Below are positions 34,836-46,502 of a stretch of DNA of 64,000 nucleotides, in pieces. Origin of the DNA: Fulvia fulva (Eukaryota > Ascomycota > Dothideomycetes > Mycosphaerellales > Mycosphaerellaceae). Every line of letters starts with the position of its first letter. Positions within the stretch are counted from its first letter, which is position 1. Location of the stretch: assembly GCF_020509005.1 (NCBI RefSeq), contig NC_063019.1, positions 4,030,001 to 4,094,000 on the forward strand. The letters run 5' to 3'. The translations under genes were made by a program, and so were the position numbers. The notes below the pieces were generated by a model that saw only the letters and a program-made list of their open reading frames with translations, was not told the DNA's origin and did no database searches.

Positions 34836-37800
34836 TTAGCCCCCGCTCCTAGCCGGTCTCGTCGCGCTGCGTCGTGTCCTCTCTTCCTGCACTGCTCCTA
34901 CTAGGCGGTACTGTTCTAGCCAGCCCTTCTCTAGTATCCAGTTCGTAATGCGCCGTAGGTCTTCAGCGTTGTTAAGAAGTGCCCCAATCGTCCGGTTCCT
35001 CGCCTTTGCCATCCACTCCCCCCTTCCTAGCGACCACCTCGGACAGACGAGGAGTGCGTGCCGTACGTTCTGGGAGCGATAGCCGCAGGGGCAGCTAGTA
35101 TTCGTGTATCCTGGGACCTTCCTCCATGATAGGTACCCCTGGAGGCCGATGTGTTCGCTTCGCAGTTGGGTTGCTATGCTACTCTGTGCCCTCGTAAGGC
35201 GGTAGTGGATGAGCTTCGGGGGGTGCTTGACCGCGGATTTTGTAGCTGACCATTCCTTAGGTTGTCCCGCTGGCTGAGGGCGTCCACTATGCCCTACAAC
35301 CTGGTTGTTCCACCTCTCTTTCCATAGTTGCTCTACAAACGATTTCTCACCTTCCCATTGTGTTGCTAGCTGTTCGTCCCTTGCCCGGTAGTTCGGCTCG
35401 TTTCCGGGTCGAATGCCCTTGTGCGCTGGTACTGATTCGCGGGCCCTTGCGACTGCACTGGCGATGACCTTCTGTACTGGGTACTGTGCCGACTTGCCTA
35501 AGTAGGAGGTCCGTAGTCCCTGGATGTATAGGTCGATCGGCGGTATAGCGGTCTCGTGCTCAAGCATCCTCGTTGGTGTCGACTTATATGCCCCGGTGAC
35601 CTTCCTTAGGCATTGGTTTTGGATCTTCGCTAGCGGCGCGACGAGTCCCTTCGATGGGCAGGCCCTCTCGCCTAAGGACCACACTTGGCTGCCATAGGTA
35701 AGGACTGGCCGTACAATAGCCGTATATAGAAGTCGTGACTGCCGGAAGTCCGCCCCCCATGTGGACGCAGTGAGCCTCTGGCATGATGCCATATTCTGTT
35801 CAGCTTTCCGTAATATTGCCTGTACGTGCTTCCTCCACCGTAGCGCCGGGTCCACCCATAGTCCGAGGATCCTGAGCTGATTTGCCGGGTTAGTCGTGTG
35901 CCCCTGTATCTGGATAGAAGCTTGCATATTGTGGAACCGTGGCCGGCGCGTAAAGTGTATCAGATTGTACTTTTCTGGGGCAAACCGAGCCCCGTGCCTC
36001 CTAGCCCAGTCCTCGCAGATCTTGTGCTTCTCTTCTAGTAGCCTACAGTTCTCCTCAGTCGAGGAAGACCACGCTAGGATGTTTGTGTCGTCTACGAAGC
36101 CGCTCGCAGCGGTGTTCTGGGATTCTAGGGCTGGGAGCAGCGTCGCCATAAAGAAGAGGAACAGAATAGGTGCTAGCGTTGAGCCTTGCGGGATTCCAGT
36201 GTGGACTGCTTGAAATGGGCTTCTGTACTGGCCGACCAGGATCGACGTACTGCGGTTTTGGAGGTAGGACCGTACGAAGTTGACAAGCCACTCAGGGAGT
36301 CCTTTCGACCTTAGGATGTAGAGAAGCCGCGGGTGTGACACGTAGTCGAAGGCTCCCGATATGTCTAGGCTAAGTAAGGAAGCCACCTTGTCCCTATTCT
36401 TATACCAGATGGCCTTTACCTGAGAGGTGATAAGTTCCATCGCGGATAGCGTCGATCGCTGTGGGCGCGCACCCATCTGGGTGTCCGGGAGTAGGGAGTG
36501 TTCCTCTGCCGCCTCGGAGAGTCTCGTTGCAACCAGCTTCTCAAGCGCCTTCCCAAGAGTGTTAAGGAGCGCAATTGGGCGGTACGACTTCACCTGCGTA
36601 TAGTCTTCCTTCTGCGGCTTGCGTAGGACCACTGTCGTCGATTGTTTAAAAGCTATCGGGTGGTATCCGGTCTGTAGGCAGGCGTTGAAGATCGCTGCAA
36701 CTGCTGGGGCTAGTTGATCTCTACACTTCTTTAGTAGCTCGTTTGGGATCCCATCCGGCCCCGGGGCTTTCTTCGCCGGCAACTTCCTCAGCACAGCGGT
36801 AACTTCTCCCTCGGACACCTCCTGTTGGACCGCGATGCTAGGGGCTAGGGGAGTAGAGCTGTTTATGTCGCTTAGATCAGCCTCGACTGGGGGTGGGAAG
36901 AACTTGCTAGCCAGTAGACGCGCCTTGGCCTCGGGGTCGCTAACCGGGCCACTAGGCGATTGTAGCGCTGGGATAGAGAAGGAGGGGCCCTGTGTAGGGT
37001 CCTGTCGGGCCCATTTCGCTAGCTTCCACATCCTCTCTGGCTTGCCGGCGATTTCTTCCACTGTGGCCCTCCAGCCGACTGCTTTCTCCCTCCGTATTAT
37101 GGCTTTCTTCTGTTGGCATGCCTCCCTGTATACGTTCCAGGCCTCCTCGCTATGGCTGCTCGTCCACACCCGGCGGGCTCTCCTTGCTTCTCTTACTACC
37201 GCAGTGCACTCCGGCGTCCAGTATGGTTTGGACCATGTCGTTGGTTGGGCAAGCGGAACGTGAAGTGAGGTCGCTTTTCTTATTTCGTCTGTCAACCCCT
37301 GGACTGCTTCGTCTATCTCGTCTTTACTGTTGTATTGCTGCTGCGCGATCTGGACTAGCCTCTTGGAGTCATCGAGGTACGCCTGGATGTTGGCCCAGTG
37401 GGCCTTTCCCCAGTTTGGCTTAGGGGTTCTCGCTGGTGTGCGTTGTATCTGTGTCGCAATAGAGGTCCTGACTGGCATGTGGTCTGACGACGCCTCGAGT
37501 TCATGTTCGATCCCACAGTAGGTTACCGTGTGGTAGTGGCTATCTGAGATCCAGGAGAGGTCGATCGTGCCTTGGAGTCCCCCTCTCTTCCAGGTGCCCA
37601 GGTCCTTCGGGGTATTGAGGGCAATTGCGTTGCTCGCCATCAAGTCGAGTACTTCGTCGGCTATAGGGTGCGGCTGCATAAGGCTTTCCCAGGAAGGGTG
37701 GTGTATGTTGAAGTCTCCTACTACGATGTGGCACCCTTGTCTCTTGAGCGCACTGTCTAGGTGTCTGCAGACCCCTAGGTCGCGGCTAGACCTCGAGGCT

Positions 37801-37889
37801 GGCGGTTGCATGTATAGGTTGTGTATCCAGGTGCTACCCACGTGGAGGGAGGTAATATCGCCCCCGCCTTCTTCGTCTGCGTAGTACAC
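34836..37889 (-). CDS. LINE ORF2: C-terminal endonuclease part plus reverse transcriptase, open frame
   Basis: A 1017-codon uninterrupted frame. The N-terminus is the second half of an APE-type endonuclease (GDFNIHHP at about 58-65 and SDHMPVRT at about 136-143); the first half, present in the mutated copies, is missing, so nicking activity is not expected. The RT follows: KKAPGPDGIPNELLK, LLNTLGKALEKLVATRL, SLDISGAFDYVSHPRLL, TGIPQGSTLAPILFL and the catalytic GFVDDTNILAW. A C-terminal CPC-x7-H-x4-C zinc-finger-like motif is typical of fungal LINE ORF2. No RNase H domain is seen. The ATG at 37889 lies about 10 bp from the chimeric junction and may not be a real initiator. Confidence 0.8.
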   Translation of the reverse strand: MYYADEEGGGDITSLHVGSTWIHNLYMQPPASRSSRDLGVCRHLDSALKRQGCHIVVGDFNIHHPSWESLMQPHPIADEVLDLMASNAIALNTPKDLGTWKRGGLQGTIDLSWISDSHYHTVTYCGIEHELEASSDHMPVRTSIATQIQRTPARTPKPNWGKAHWANIQAYLDDSKRLVQIAQQQYNSKDEIDEAVQGLTDEIRKATSLHVPLAQPTTWSKPYWTPECTAVVREARRARRVWTSSHSEEAWNVYREACQQKKAIIRREKAVGWRATVEEIAGKPERMWKLAKWARQDPTQGPSFSIPALQSPSGPVSDPEAKARLLASKFFPPPVEADLSDINSSTPLAPSIAVQQEVSEGEVTAVLRKLPAKKAPGPDGIPNELLKKCRDQLAPAVAAIFNACLQTGYHPIAFKQSTTVVLRKPQKEDYTQVKSYRPIALLNTLGKALEKLVATRLSEAAEEHSLLPDTQMGARPQRSTLSAMELITSQVKAIWYKNRDKVASLLSLDISGAFDYVSHPRLLYILRSKGLPEWLVNFVRSYLQNRSTSILVGQYRSPFQAVHTGIPQGSTLAPILFLFFMATLLPALESQNTAASGFVDDTNILAWSSSTEENCRLLEEKHKICEDWARRHGARFAPEKYNLIHFTRRPRFHNMQASIQIQGHTTNPANQLRILGLWVDPALRWRKHVQAILRKAEQNMASCQRLTASTWGADFRQSRLLYTAIVRPVLTYGSQVWSLGERACPSKGLVAPLAKIQNQCLRKVTGAYKSTPTRMLEHETAIPPIDLYIQGLRTSYLGKSAQYPVQKVIASAVARARESVPAHKGIRPGNEPNYRARDEQLATQWEGEKSFVEQLWKERWNNQVVGHSGRPQPAGQPKEWSATKSAVKHPPKLIHYRLTRAQSSIATQLRSEHIGLQGYLSWRKVPGYTNTSCPCGYRSQNVRHALLVCPRWSLGRGEWMAKARNRTIGALLNNAEDLRRITNWILEKGWLEQYRLVGAVQEERTRRSATRPARSGG

Positions 37890-37899
37890 TACCTCCCAG

Positions 37900-38981
37900 T
37901 CGGCAAGGAAGGAATCGTATTTAGCAAGCTAGCTACGAGATAAGGTGACAAGTCTTAACCGCGCTTTCCCACTCATCTAGCACCACCGTGTAGCCTCGTT
38001 TCGAGAGGTTAGCCCGGAGCAAAAGCTTCCCTCTACGCCCTCCCTCCCTGTTTGCTCCTTAAGCCAATATCCACCTCCATAGGCCTAAGCCCTTCAGTGC
38101 TCTCTATTGACCGACATGCGCATCCGTCCTCTCGGGCTGTACAGACAGTGTCAGCCGTCGCTGCCAGTGTACACCACGCCCCAGGTTTTGACGCCCTTCG
38201 CGTTACCGCAGCCTATCTCTAGAAAGCGGCCGTCCATGCCTCGCAGGTTTGCTCGGGGCACACACCACGCCGGGCAGCGTACTCCTTGCGTTTCCACCTA
38301 CTAACCAATATGAAGTTCCTTATCACCCTGCCCTCGATCCTCCCCGATCACAGAACTAATCCACTTGCATTGTACGTCTTTTCCCCGTCCTAACAGCCGT
38401 CTTTTCCTTGCTTAGGCTATCGTCTTTTCCTCGTCGCAATCTACCATGTCAGACTAGGTGCGTTGTGTAGCGGGACAGGCAGTGCCTCAGGCAAAACCCT
38501 CGTTCCCATACCGGGTGTTCAACAGGCCCTTACAGGCTTCGTCGCGTGTCCACCTACCCACCGCATTGCCCGCTGGCAAACACCAGATTGTTTCGTAGTC
38601 CGCTCGACGCCGTTGCATAGTCCGCTCAGTTGTTGTTCTGTAGTCCGCTCGTCCAATGTTCGTCGCTTAGCCCGCTCGGTTTGCGGTCTCCGGAGGTGAA
38701 AATTCTGCACTCATACCAGAGGTGTCCTGTCGAGCGTATAGGCCACGGTTCCGCGCCCTTCTTACACGTAGAAAGAAGAGGGACTCGCTCCCGACACGAG
38801 TACACGCTCGTCGGATGGTTTTCATACCCGTTTTGCTGGTAGTCCTCTGTTCGCCGCGGCTTCGCCTACGCTACGCGCCCGTCGCGCCCACGACGCTCCA
38901 GCGTGAGAATACTTGGCTCTCTCGTAGCTAGACGAGAGGTTCGTAGCCGACACCACGTACAGGTGATTCTCGTCGTCGACC
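37900..38981. other. Foreign 5' segment of the chimeric LINE insertion
   Basis: About 1.08 kb of GC-richer sequence with no RIP signature and no frame longer than about 80 codons. It holds two families of short repeats at roughly 23-bp spacing: CGTCTTTTCC at 38375, 38398 and 38421, and TAGYCCGCTC at 38596, 38618, 38641 and 38668. The last copy, TAGCCCGCTCGGT, equals a 13-bp piece of the Fot1-type terminal repeat next door. A CTCTCGTAGCTAGACGAGAG hairpin lies near the distal end. The source is unknown; it could be a non-coding RNA or another repeat captured by template switching. Confidence 0.65.
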
Positions 38982-39018
38982 AATCCTTATATATATAGAT
39001 AACATTCTAATTACTATA

Positions 39019-39087
39019 ACGTACTTTACTACCGAGCGGGCTATACTACCGAGCGGGCTACTTTTACTAAGAACTATACTACTTCTA
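39019..39087 (+). repeat. Left terminal inverted repeat of the Fot1-type element
   Basis: Begins ACGTACTTTACTACCGAGCG and contains two tandem copies of TACTACCGAGCGGGCTA. It pairs with 40816-40884. Confidence 0.85.
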
Positions 39088-40815
39088 CTTTAATTACGAC
39101 GGTATCTTAATACGACGACATCCTATAGAATCGTTACTAGGAAGACAATTCCTCTTTAGATTCTTCGCTATCTAGTAAGTCTACTTAACAGGTGCGTACG
39201 TTATACCCCGACTCGCTATATCGCTTATAGCGTCGTAGCCTTAGTACTAGCCGAACACTATCTAGCGACTCTCTACTCACTTCCTACCTCCTAGTATCCT
39301 CTAGAGGTATTAATTACGACGCCTTATTGAAGGTTAGAGACCCCCTAGACTGAATATACTTGCGCTTTCGTGCTTTTCGCTATATAAGGGCCTCGTTAGA
39401 CTTGCGTAGCTTACTAATCTCGCTTCGTATAAGAGCTATCTAATACGCTATCTCTCTACTCCCTTTTATAAGCTAATACACCCCTTCCTATAACGAGTTT
39501 AGCGATAAACCTGCCCGGGCACATATTTTGTTCGTTACTAGTGTCGATTAAGAGTCGAATTCTTTTGTAGTTTGTAGTGTCTTCGACTCCTAAGGGGTAG
39601 AGTCCGGAGCTAGAGGGGTTGGCGTACGTAGCTTAATATTAAGCTTGTCTATCACTACCTATAGATTAAATAGAACTAAACTAGCGCCTCTAAAGCTCGA
39701 TAGGATGTTCTCCTGTCTAAATATAGCGTTATAGGCTGCCCGGAAGGCGCGTAGGAACTCTACTTTGTCGATATAAGTAATACGCTAGCGTACTAAGCCC
39801 GAGAGCTAAGTACTATATACCTTCTTTAAAGGCGAATAGTAACCTATATCTAATAGCTAGAGTAAGTACGAGGCGTACAATAGTATATATAGGGCTAAGA
39901 TCTTGTATTCCTTATATAGATTCTAGAATGCCTTCGAGTTATAGCTCTCGTGGCTATCGATAATAAGTAGTCTCTATACCCTAGTCGTACGAGCTATAGT
40001 ATACTTCTAGAAATGCTCTAGCTACCGTATACCGAACTTATTGTTAGTCTAGCCGTTCTCTATTAGCCCGATTGTCTAGTCTAGACCTAAGTTACCGTCT
40101 TAGTACTAGGTACTAATATACTGTTTGCCTATAAGGATAACGTAGAGTAGGAGCGCTATTCCGTCTATATAGATAGTCTTTATCACTATTGCCTATTCTC
40201 TATTACCTTATTAAACAACCTTCCTCTTTCTACTACGCCTTTCTAAACCCGTAACGACGCTCTAAGACGTAATAATACCTATTATAAACTCTGTCTCGTC
40301 GAAGTTATAGGTATCCTAGTTAAGGATATTATACTTCTCATTTATATTACGTATAAGTAAAAACCACCTCTCGATAACGTCTAGATCTTCTATTAGGGCT
40401 CGCTAACGATCGTATCTACGTGTTATACGAACCTTTAGCTCACGATACCGCCTAATAAACCTGTCTGTCTAATTAAGACTAGCGGGCTTGAGACCCTTCT
40501 CTTATAGTAATGAATCGGCTATTGCTCGTATACTAGCCTTTAATAGCGGGAAATCTCTAAGATCTAGCTCGAGTATATACTTAAGTATCACCCTCTCTTC
40601 TAGCTCTATAAGCTTCTTCGAATTAGGCTCGTAGTCACCCCGAGGAGGTCGTCTATTCAATCGATACCCTAGTATAGTTCGAGACGCGTTATATACCTTT
40701 ATAGCAAGTCGATTCGTGATTATCGCGTCGCGTTTCGTGGCCTAGACAGCTAAGGTCAGTTTAGCCCCGTTTAAAGACAATATACGCTATAATAGTAGTT
40801 ATATAGCTATATCTA

Positions 40816-40884
40816 TAGAAGTGGTATAGTTCTTAGTAAAAGTAGCCCGCTCGGTAGTATAGCCCGCTCGGTAGTAAAGCACGT
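40816..40884 (-). repeat. Right terminal inverted repeat of the Fot1-type element
   Basis: Ends CGGTAGTAAAGCACGT before the duplicated TA. It is the inverted partner of 39019-39087 with very few mismatches. Confidence 0.85.
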
Positions 40885-41530
40885 TACTAAAGTTAATAGA
40901 TGTTCTCTAGTTCAAAAGAGAACTTGGTAAGATCTTCAAGATTAAAGATCTAGGTGAACCTAAAAAGATCCTTAGTATAAGAGTTATAAGGGATAGGAAG
41001 AGAGGAATCCTAGAACTTAACTAAGGACACTTTATTAGGGACAGCCTAGCTAAGATAGGAATGAACTATAAGAAGGTAGCACCTGCACACTTACCTATAG
41101 ATAGCTATAAGGCCCTTAAACCTTTAAGCTATATAGATAAGAGGTATAACAAGGTAGATTACTAGAGTATTAGTAGTACTTAGATATAGCTAGTAACAAT
41201 TATAAGGCTAGACATTACTTTTGCTCTAGGAAGGATGAGCTCATTTGTAAGTGACCTATTTACCTACTATATAAAGGCTTTAAAGAAGATCACTAGGTAC
41301 CTAAGTTTATACCCTAATCTAGGACTTTAGTTCTTAAAGTCTAGAAAAGGACACCTTATTAGATACTATAATTCTGATTATATAATAGACAAAGTAGACA
41401 GAGTCTTAATCCTTAGGTATGTCTTCTTCCTCTATAGGGCACCAGTTTCTTAGATAAGTAAGAAGCAAAAGTCTATAGTAACATCTATAATAGAGGCTAA
41501 ATATATAGCTATAAATATATATACGAAGCA

Positions 41531-44500
41531 AACGTTAAATAGGAATCATCGATCTCTGCGCCAAAACACGACACATTCGAAAGCTCTTATCAAGGCCATT
41601 CTAACGATATAAAAAGTAGGCCACTGCCCCTAGGACTAAGGGAGTTCTACCTTATTCAATCTGGACAGCTTGAAGCTCTCTTTACCCTGTTTCTTTAGCT
41701 CCAAACGCCGCGGAGGTACCTAGCTATATTAGGCAACTCCTAGGCAATAGTAGCCTAGGCTACGGTACTAACGGCGCCTACGGCCCTATAGGCGAAGCCC
41801 CCCTAAGATAACTGGCAGCAACTTATAGAGGACGCAAAAAGTATAGAAACTAACGATTAGCTCCCTTACCGGTCTCTATAGGTAATGATCACTTAGCTAC
41901 GTACGGCGCTTATACTGTCGTATTACCGAGGGTAATAAGAAATAAGGACGACGTCCTAGGCGATTAGCAAGGCCACCCGGAATCAACACCCCTATAGCTA
42001 GGCATCGGTCGCGGTATCGATACTAGGCCCCCTCCTAACGCACGATATAGTTACGATCCGTATTGTAGTAAAGGAAGACTAGGCCGAAGTTGCGAAGCTA
42101 TCGAACAAGGAGCTCGCCTAACGAATTAACTAACTAGGGGTGGTCGTAGTGAACTAACAGTCTAACGGCACTCTATAGATCTATACTAGCTCTACTACTA
42201 CTAGGAGGCACCTAGAGGCATAGCTATAGTAGGCATCTAAGGTTGCGGCATTAGCGAAGGTCTTAACGAAACAATTCACGATCCTAGTCTACGACATACC
42301 TAAGGAGTTTGACCTAACTAACTAGGGTCACCTACGCGCTCTCTAAGAGGACAACCCGGTCACTCTTAACTCTCTAATCTAGAAGGCGACTTGGCTCTAT
42401 AGGAAATGGCTAGAAGGCAAGAAGGCCTCGGCGCTAATAGTATAGCTATAAGACGCGAAAGCGGCGGATCTAGCGATAGAACAAGGCCTAGTCTAGCAAT
42501 ATAGCCTCAAGACAGTAGAAAAGCACTCCTTATCCTTTCGTGTCCTCTAATGCTTTAAATGCTAACAGTATAGACACCAAACCTACACGTACACAAACAA
42601 GCAGGCCTACTCGAACTATATAGGAGACTATATATCTAGGGACTATACATCGACTACGAGACGGTACGCGAACTGTCTAGGGTACTACCTATCGTATAGT
42701 ACGGAATGCCTATAGCGGAAACTAGCGAAAAACAAGGCAATTACAAACAGAACCGTCGCCCTAAGATTCTACGGCGACCGTAAGGCTAGCCTATACCGGA
42801 ACTAACTAGCGGCGGTCGGGCATAAGCGCCCTAGGGCCGAGAACGATATAAAGGATACGTAGCCTAGGGCGTACGGGAGGCCACGTACTCTACTAGCTAC
42901 GGCGAGGGAATCTAACTAGGACCGGCTCCCCTTTAGTATATAGCCGATAGGCGTAGACTAGGACGTATAGGGTAGTAGGACATAGGACGATATAGAGGAA
43001 ATGATTGTCGATGCCGATAACTAGCCTCGACACGCTTAGTATTATCTAGTATAACGTCAACTATAGCAAGGATATAGTCTAGAACCATTTCCTACACGAG
43101 GCGGACCCGCACGTCTACTATATCCTTATAATCTAGGAGCTATAGATTAACCCGTACTATAAGAGACTAACGACCTATAAGTCACTAGGCTACACGATAT
43201 GCCTATAAGGCGACGGTAGACCCCGTACGTACTTCTATATTAGCAAGGACATACTAGAATCCGACTAGGAGGTAGTATACTACGTAGACGAAGAAGGCGG
43301 GGGCGATATTACCTCCCTCTACGTAGGTAGTACCTAGATATACAACCTATATATACAACCGCTAGCCTCGAGGTCTAGCCGCGACCTAGGGGTCTATAGA
43401 CACCTAGACAGTACGCTTAAGAGACAAGGGTGCCATATCGTAGTAGGAGACTTTAACATATACCACCCTTCCTAGGAAAGCCTTATATAGCCGCACCCTA
43501 TAGCCGACGAAGTACTCGACTTAATAGCGAGTAACGTAATTGCTCTTAATACCCCGAAGGACCTAGGCACCTAGAAGAGAGGGGGACTCTAAGGCACGAT
43601 CGACCTCTCCTAGATCTTAGATAGCTACTACTATACGGTAACCTACTATAGGATCGAATATGAACTCGAGGCGTCGTTAGACTATATACTAGTTAGGACC
43701 TCTATTACGATATAGATATAACGTATACTAGCGAGAACCCCTAAGCTAAACTAGGGAAAGGCCTACTAGGCTAACATCTAGGCGTACCTCGATAACTCTA
43801 AGAGGCTAGTCTAGATCGCGTAGTAGTAATACAACAGTAAAGACGAGATAGACGAAGTAGTCTAGGGGTTAATAGACGAAATAAGAAAAGCGACCTTACT
43901 TCACGTTCCGCTTGCCTAACTAACGACATAGTCTAAACTATACTAGACGCCGGAGTGTACTACGGTAGTAAGAGAAGCAAGGAGAGCCCGCCGGGTGTGG
44001 ACGAGCAGCTATAGCGAGGAGGCCTAGAACGTATACAGGGAGGCATACTAATAGAAGAAAGCTATAATACGGAGGGAGAAAGTAGTCGGCTAGAGGGCTA
44101 TAGTAGAAGAAATCGCCGGCAAGCTAGAGAGGATGTAGAAGCTAGCGAAATGGGCCCGACAGGACCCTACATAGGGCCCCTCCTTCTCTATCCTAGCGCT
44201 ACAATCGCCTAGTGGCCCGGTTAGCGACCCCGAGGCTAAGGCGCGTCTACTAGCTAGTAAGTTCTTCCTACCCCTAGTCGAGGCTAATCTAAGCGATATA
44301 AATAGCTCTACTCCCCTAGCCCCTAGTATCGCGGTCTAATAGGAGGTGTCCGAGGGAGAAGTTACCGCTATACTAAGGAAGTTGCCGGCGAAGAAAGCCC
44401 CGGGGCCGGATAGGATCCCAAACGAGCTACTAAGGAAGTGTAGAGATCAACTAGCCCTAGCAGTTATAGCGATCTTTAACGCCTACCTATAGACCGGATA

Positions 44501-46502
44501 CCACCCGATAGCTTTTAAACAATCGACGATAGTGGTCCTACGTAAGCCGTAGAAGGAAGACTATACGTAGGTGAAGTCGTACCGCCTAATTACGCTCCTT
44601 AACACTCTTAGGAAGGCGCTTAAGAAGCTAGTTATAACGAGACTCTCCGAGGCGGTAGAGGAACACTCCCTACTCCCGGACACCTAGATAGGTACGCGCC
44701 TATAGCGATCGACGCTATCCGCGATAGAACTTATCACCTCTTAGGTAAAGGCTATCTAGTATAAGAATAGGGACAAGGTGGCTTCCTTACTTAGCCTAGA
44801 CATATCGGGAGCCTTCGACTACGTGTTATACCCGCGGCTTCTCTATATCCTAAGGTCGAAAGGACTCCCTAAGTAGCTTGTCAACTTCGTACGGTCCTAC
44901 CTCCAAAACCGTAGTACGTCGATCCTAGTCGGCTAGTATAGAAGCCTATTTCAAGTAGTCTATACTAGAATCCCGTAAGGCTTAACGCTAGTACCTATTC
45001 TGTTCCTCTTCTTTATAGCGACGCTACTCCCAGCCCTAGAATCCTAGAACACCGCTACGAGCGGCTTCGTAGACGACATAAACATCCTAGCGTAGTCTTC
45101 CTCGACTAAGGAGAACTATAGGCTACTAGAAGAGAAGCACAAGATCTACGAGGACTAGGCTAGGAGGTACGGCGCTCGGTTTGCCCTAGGAAAGTACAAT
45201 CTAATACACTTTACGCGCCGGCCACGGTTCCACAATATACAAGCTTCTATCTAGATATAGGGGCACACGACTAACCCGGTAAATTAGCTTAGGATCCTCG
45301 GACTATAGGTAGACCCGGCGCTACGGTAGAGGAAGTACGTATAGGCAATATTACGGAAAGCTAAACAGAATATAGCATCATGCTAGAGGCTCACTACGTC
45401 TATATAGGGGGCGGACTTCCGGTAGTTACGACTTCTATATACGGCTATTATACGGCTAGTCCTTACCTATAGTAGCTAAGTGTGGTCCTTAGGTAAGAGG
45501 GCCTACCTATCGAAGGGACTCGTCGCGCCGCTAGCGAAGATCTAAAACCAATGCCTAAGGAAGGTTACCGGGGTATATAAGTCGATACTAACGAGGATGC
45601 TTAAGTACGAGACCGCTATACCGCCGATCGACCTATACATCTAGGGACTACGGACCTCCTACTTAGGCAAGTCGGCATAGTACCTAGTATAGAAGGTTAT
45701 CGCTAGTATAGTCGTAAGGGCCCGCGAATCAGTACTAGCGTATAAGGGTATTCGACCCGGAAACGAGCCGAACTACCGGGTAAGGGACGAATAGCTAGTA
45801 ATATAATAGGAAGGTAAGAAATCGTTTATAGAGCAACTATAGAAAGAGAGGTAGAACAACTAGGTTATAGGGCATAGTAGACGCCCTTAGCTAGCGGGAC
45901 AACCTAAGGAATAGTTAGCTACAAAATCCGCGGTCAAGCACCCCCCGAAGCTTATCTACTACCGCCTTACGAGGGCATAGAGTAGTATAGCAACCTAACT
46001 ACGAAGCGAACATATCGGCCTCTAGGGGTACCTATTATAGAGGAAGGTTCTAGGATACACAAATACTAGCTGCCCCTACGGCTATCGCTCCTAGAACGTA
46101 CGGTACGTACTCCTTGTCTGTCCGAGGTGGTCGCTAGGAAGGGGGGAGTAGATAGTAAAGGCGAGGAACCGGACGATTAGGGCACTTCTTAACAACGCTA
46201 AGGACCTACGGCGCATTACGAACTAGATACTAGAGAAGGGCTAGCTAGAATAGTACCGCCTAGTAGGAATAGTGTAGGAAGAGAGGACACGACGTAGCGC
46301 GACGAGACCGGCTAGGAGCGGGGGCTAACGGGGTAGTGACATAGACTACGTACGTTTAGAGGGAAAGCTAATCTAGATAAGGAGTAGTCGGGGGCGGGAA
46401 GGGTTTTCACCTATTCGGGTTTCCCTTTGTATATAACAATAGATATATACCTATATAGGCCGGATAGGGTCCTAGAACAGGGGAATGACAAATCTATCTA
46501 TC
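41531..46502 (+). mobile_element. Tad-like LINE copy 3, full length, RIP-inactivated
   Basis: The 13-bp duplication TATATACGAAGCA flanks it at 41518-41530 and 46503-46515, interrupting the copia RNase H. ORF1 remnants at about 41.7-42.8 kb include FTILVYDIPKEFDLTN and later Cys-rich knuckle remnants (YANCLGYYLSYSTECL). ORF2 remnants cover about 43.0-46.3 kb. It is in inverted orientation to copy 1, and the 5' leader differs from copy 1 for the first 20-40 bp. Confidence 0.85.

Larger units (their letters stand above)
34666..38981 (-). mobile_element. Unmutated chimeric LINE insertion (LINE 3' part plus 1.08-kb foreign 5' part)
   Basis: The insertion is bracketed by AATCCTTATATATAGATA at 34648-34665 and a copy with one extra TA at 38982-39001. 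It landed in the copia reverse transcriptase exactly at its YVDD-type active-site codons, and the right-hand flank continues the copia frame. From 34666 to about 37899 it follows copies 1 and 3 closely but without RIP changes. At about 37900 homology to the LINE stops inside the endonuclease domain and unrelated sequence continues to the duplication. A simple 5'-truncated LINE would end at 37,899, so the extra segment must have come in with it. Confidence 0.8.
39019..40884 (-). mobile_element. Fot1/pogo-type DNA transposon, complete, RIP-inactivated
   Basis: A 1,866-bp element with 69-bp terminal inverted repeats, flanked by TA on both sides (39017-39018 and 40885-40886). It lies in the remaining copia sequence only 17 bp from the chimeric LINE's duplication. 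The minus strand encodes the same DDE_1 transposase remnant as the copy at 23,646, with RIP-type stops at Trp and Gln positions. Removing the element and one TA restores the copia reading order. Confidence 0.85.

Noticed and set aside
37900..38981. Ribosomal DNA or a host protein-coding gene captured by the LINE
   Set aside because: I see no rRNA motifs and no frame longer than about 80 codons; the short repeats suggest non-coding origin.
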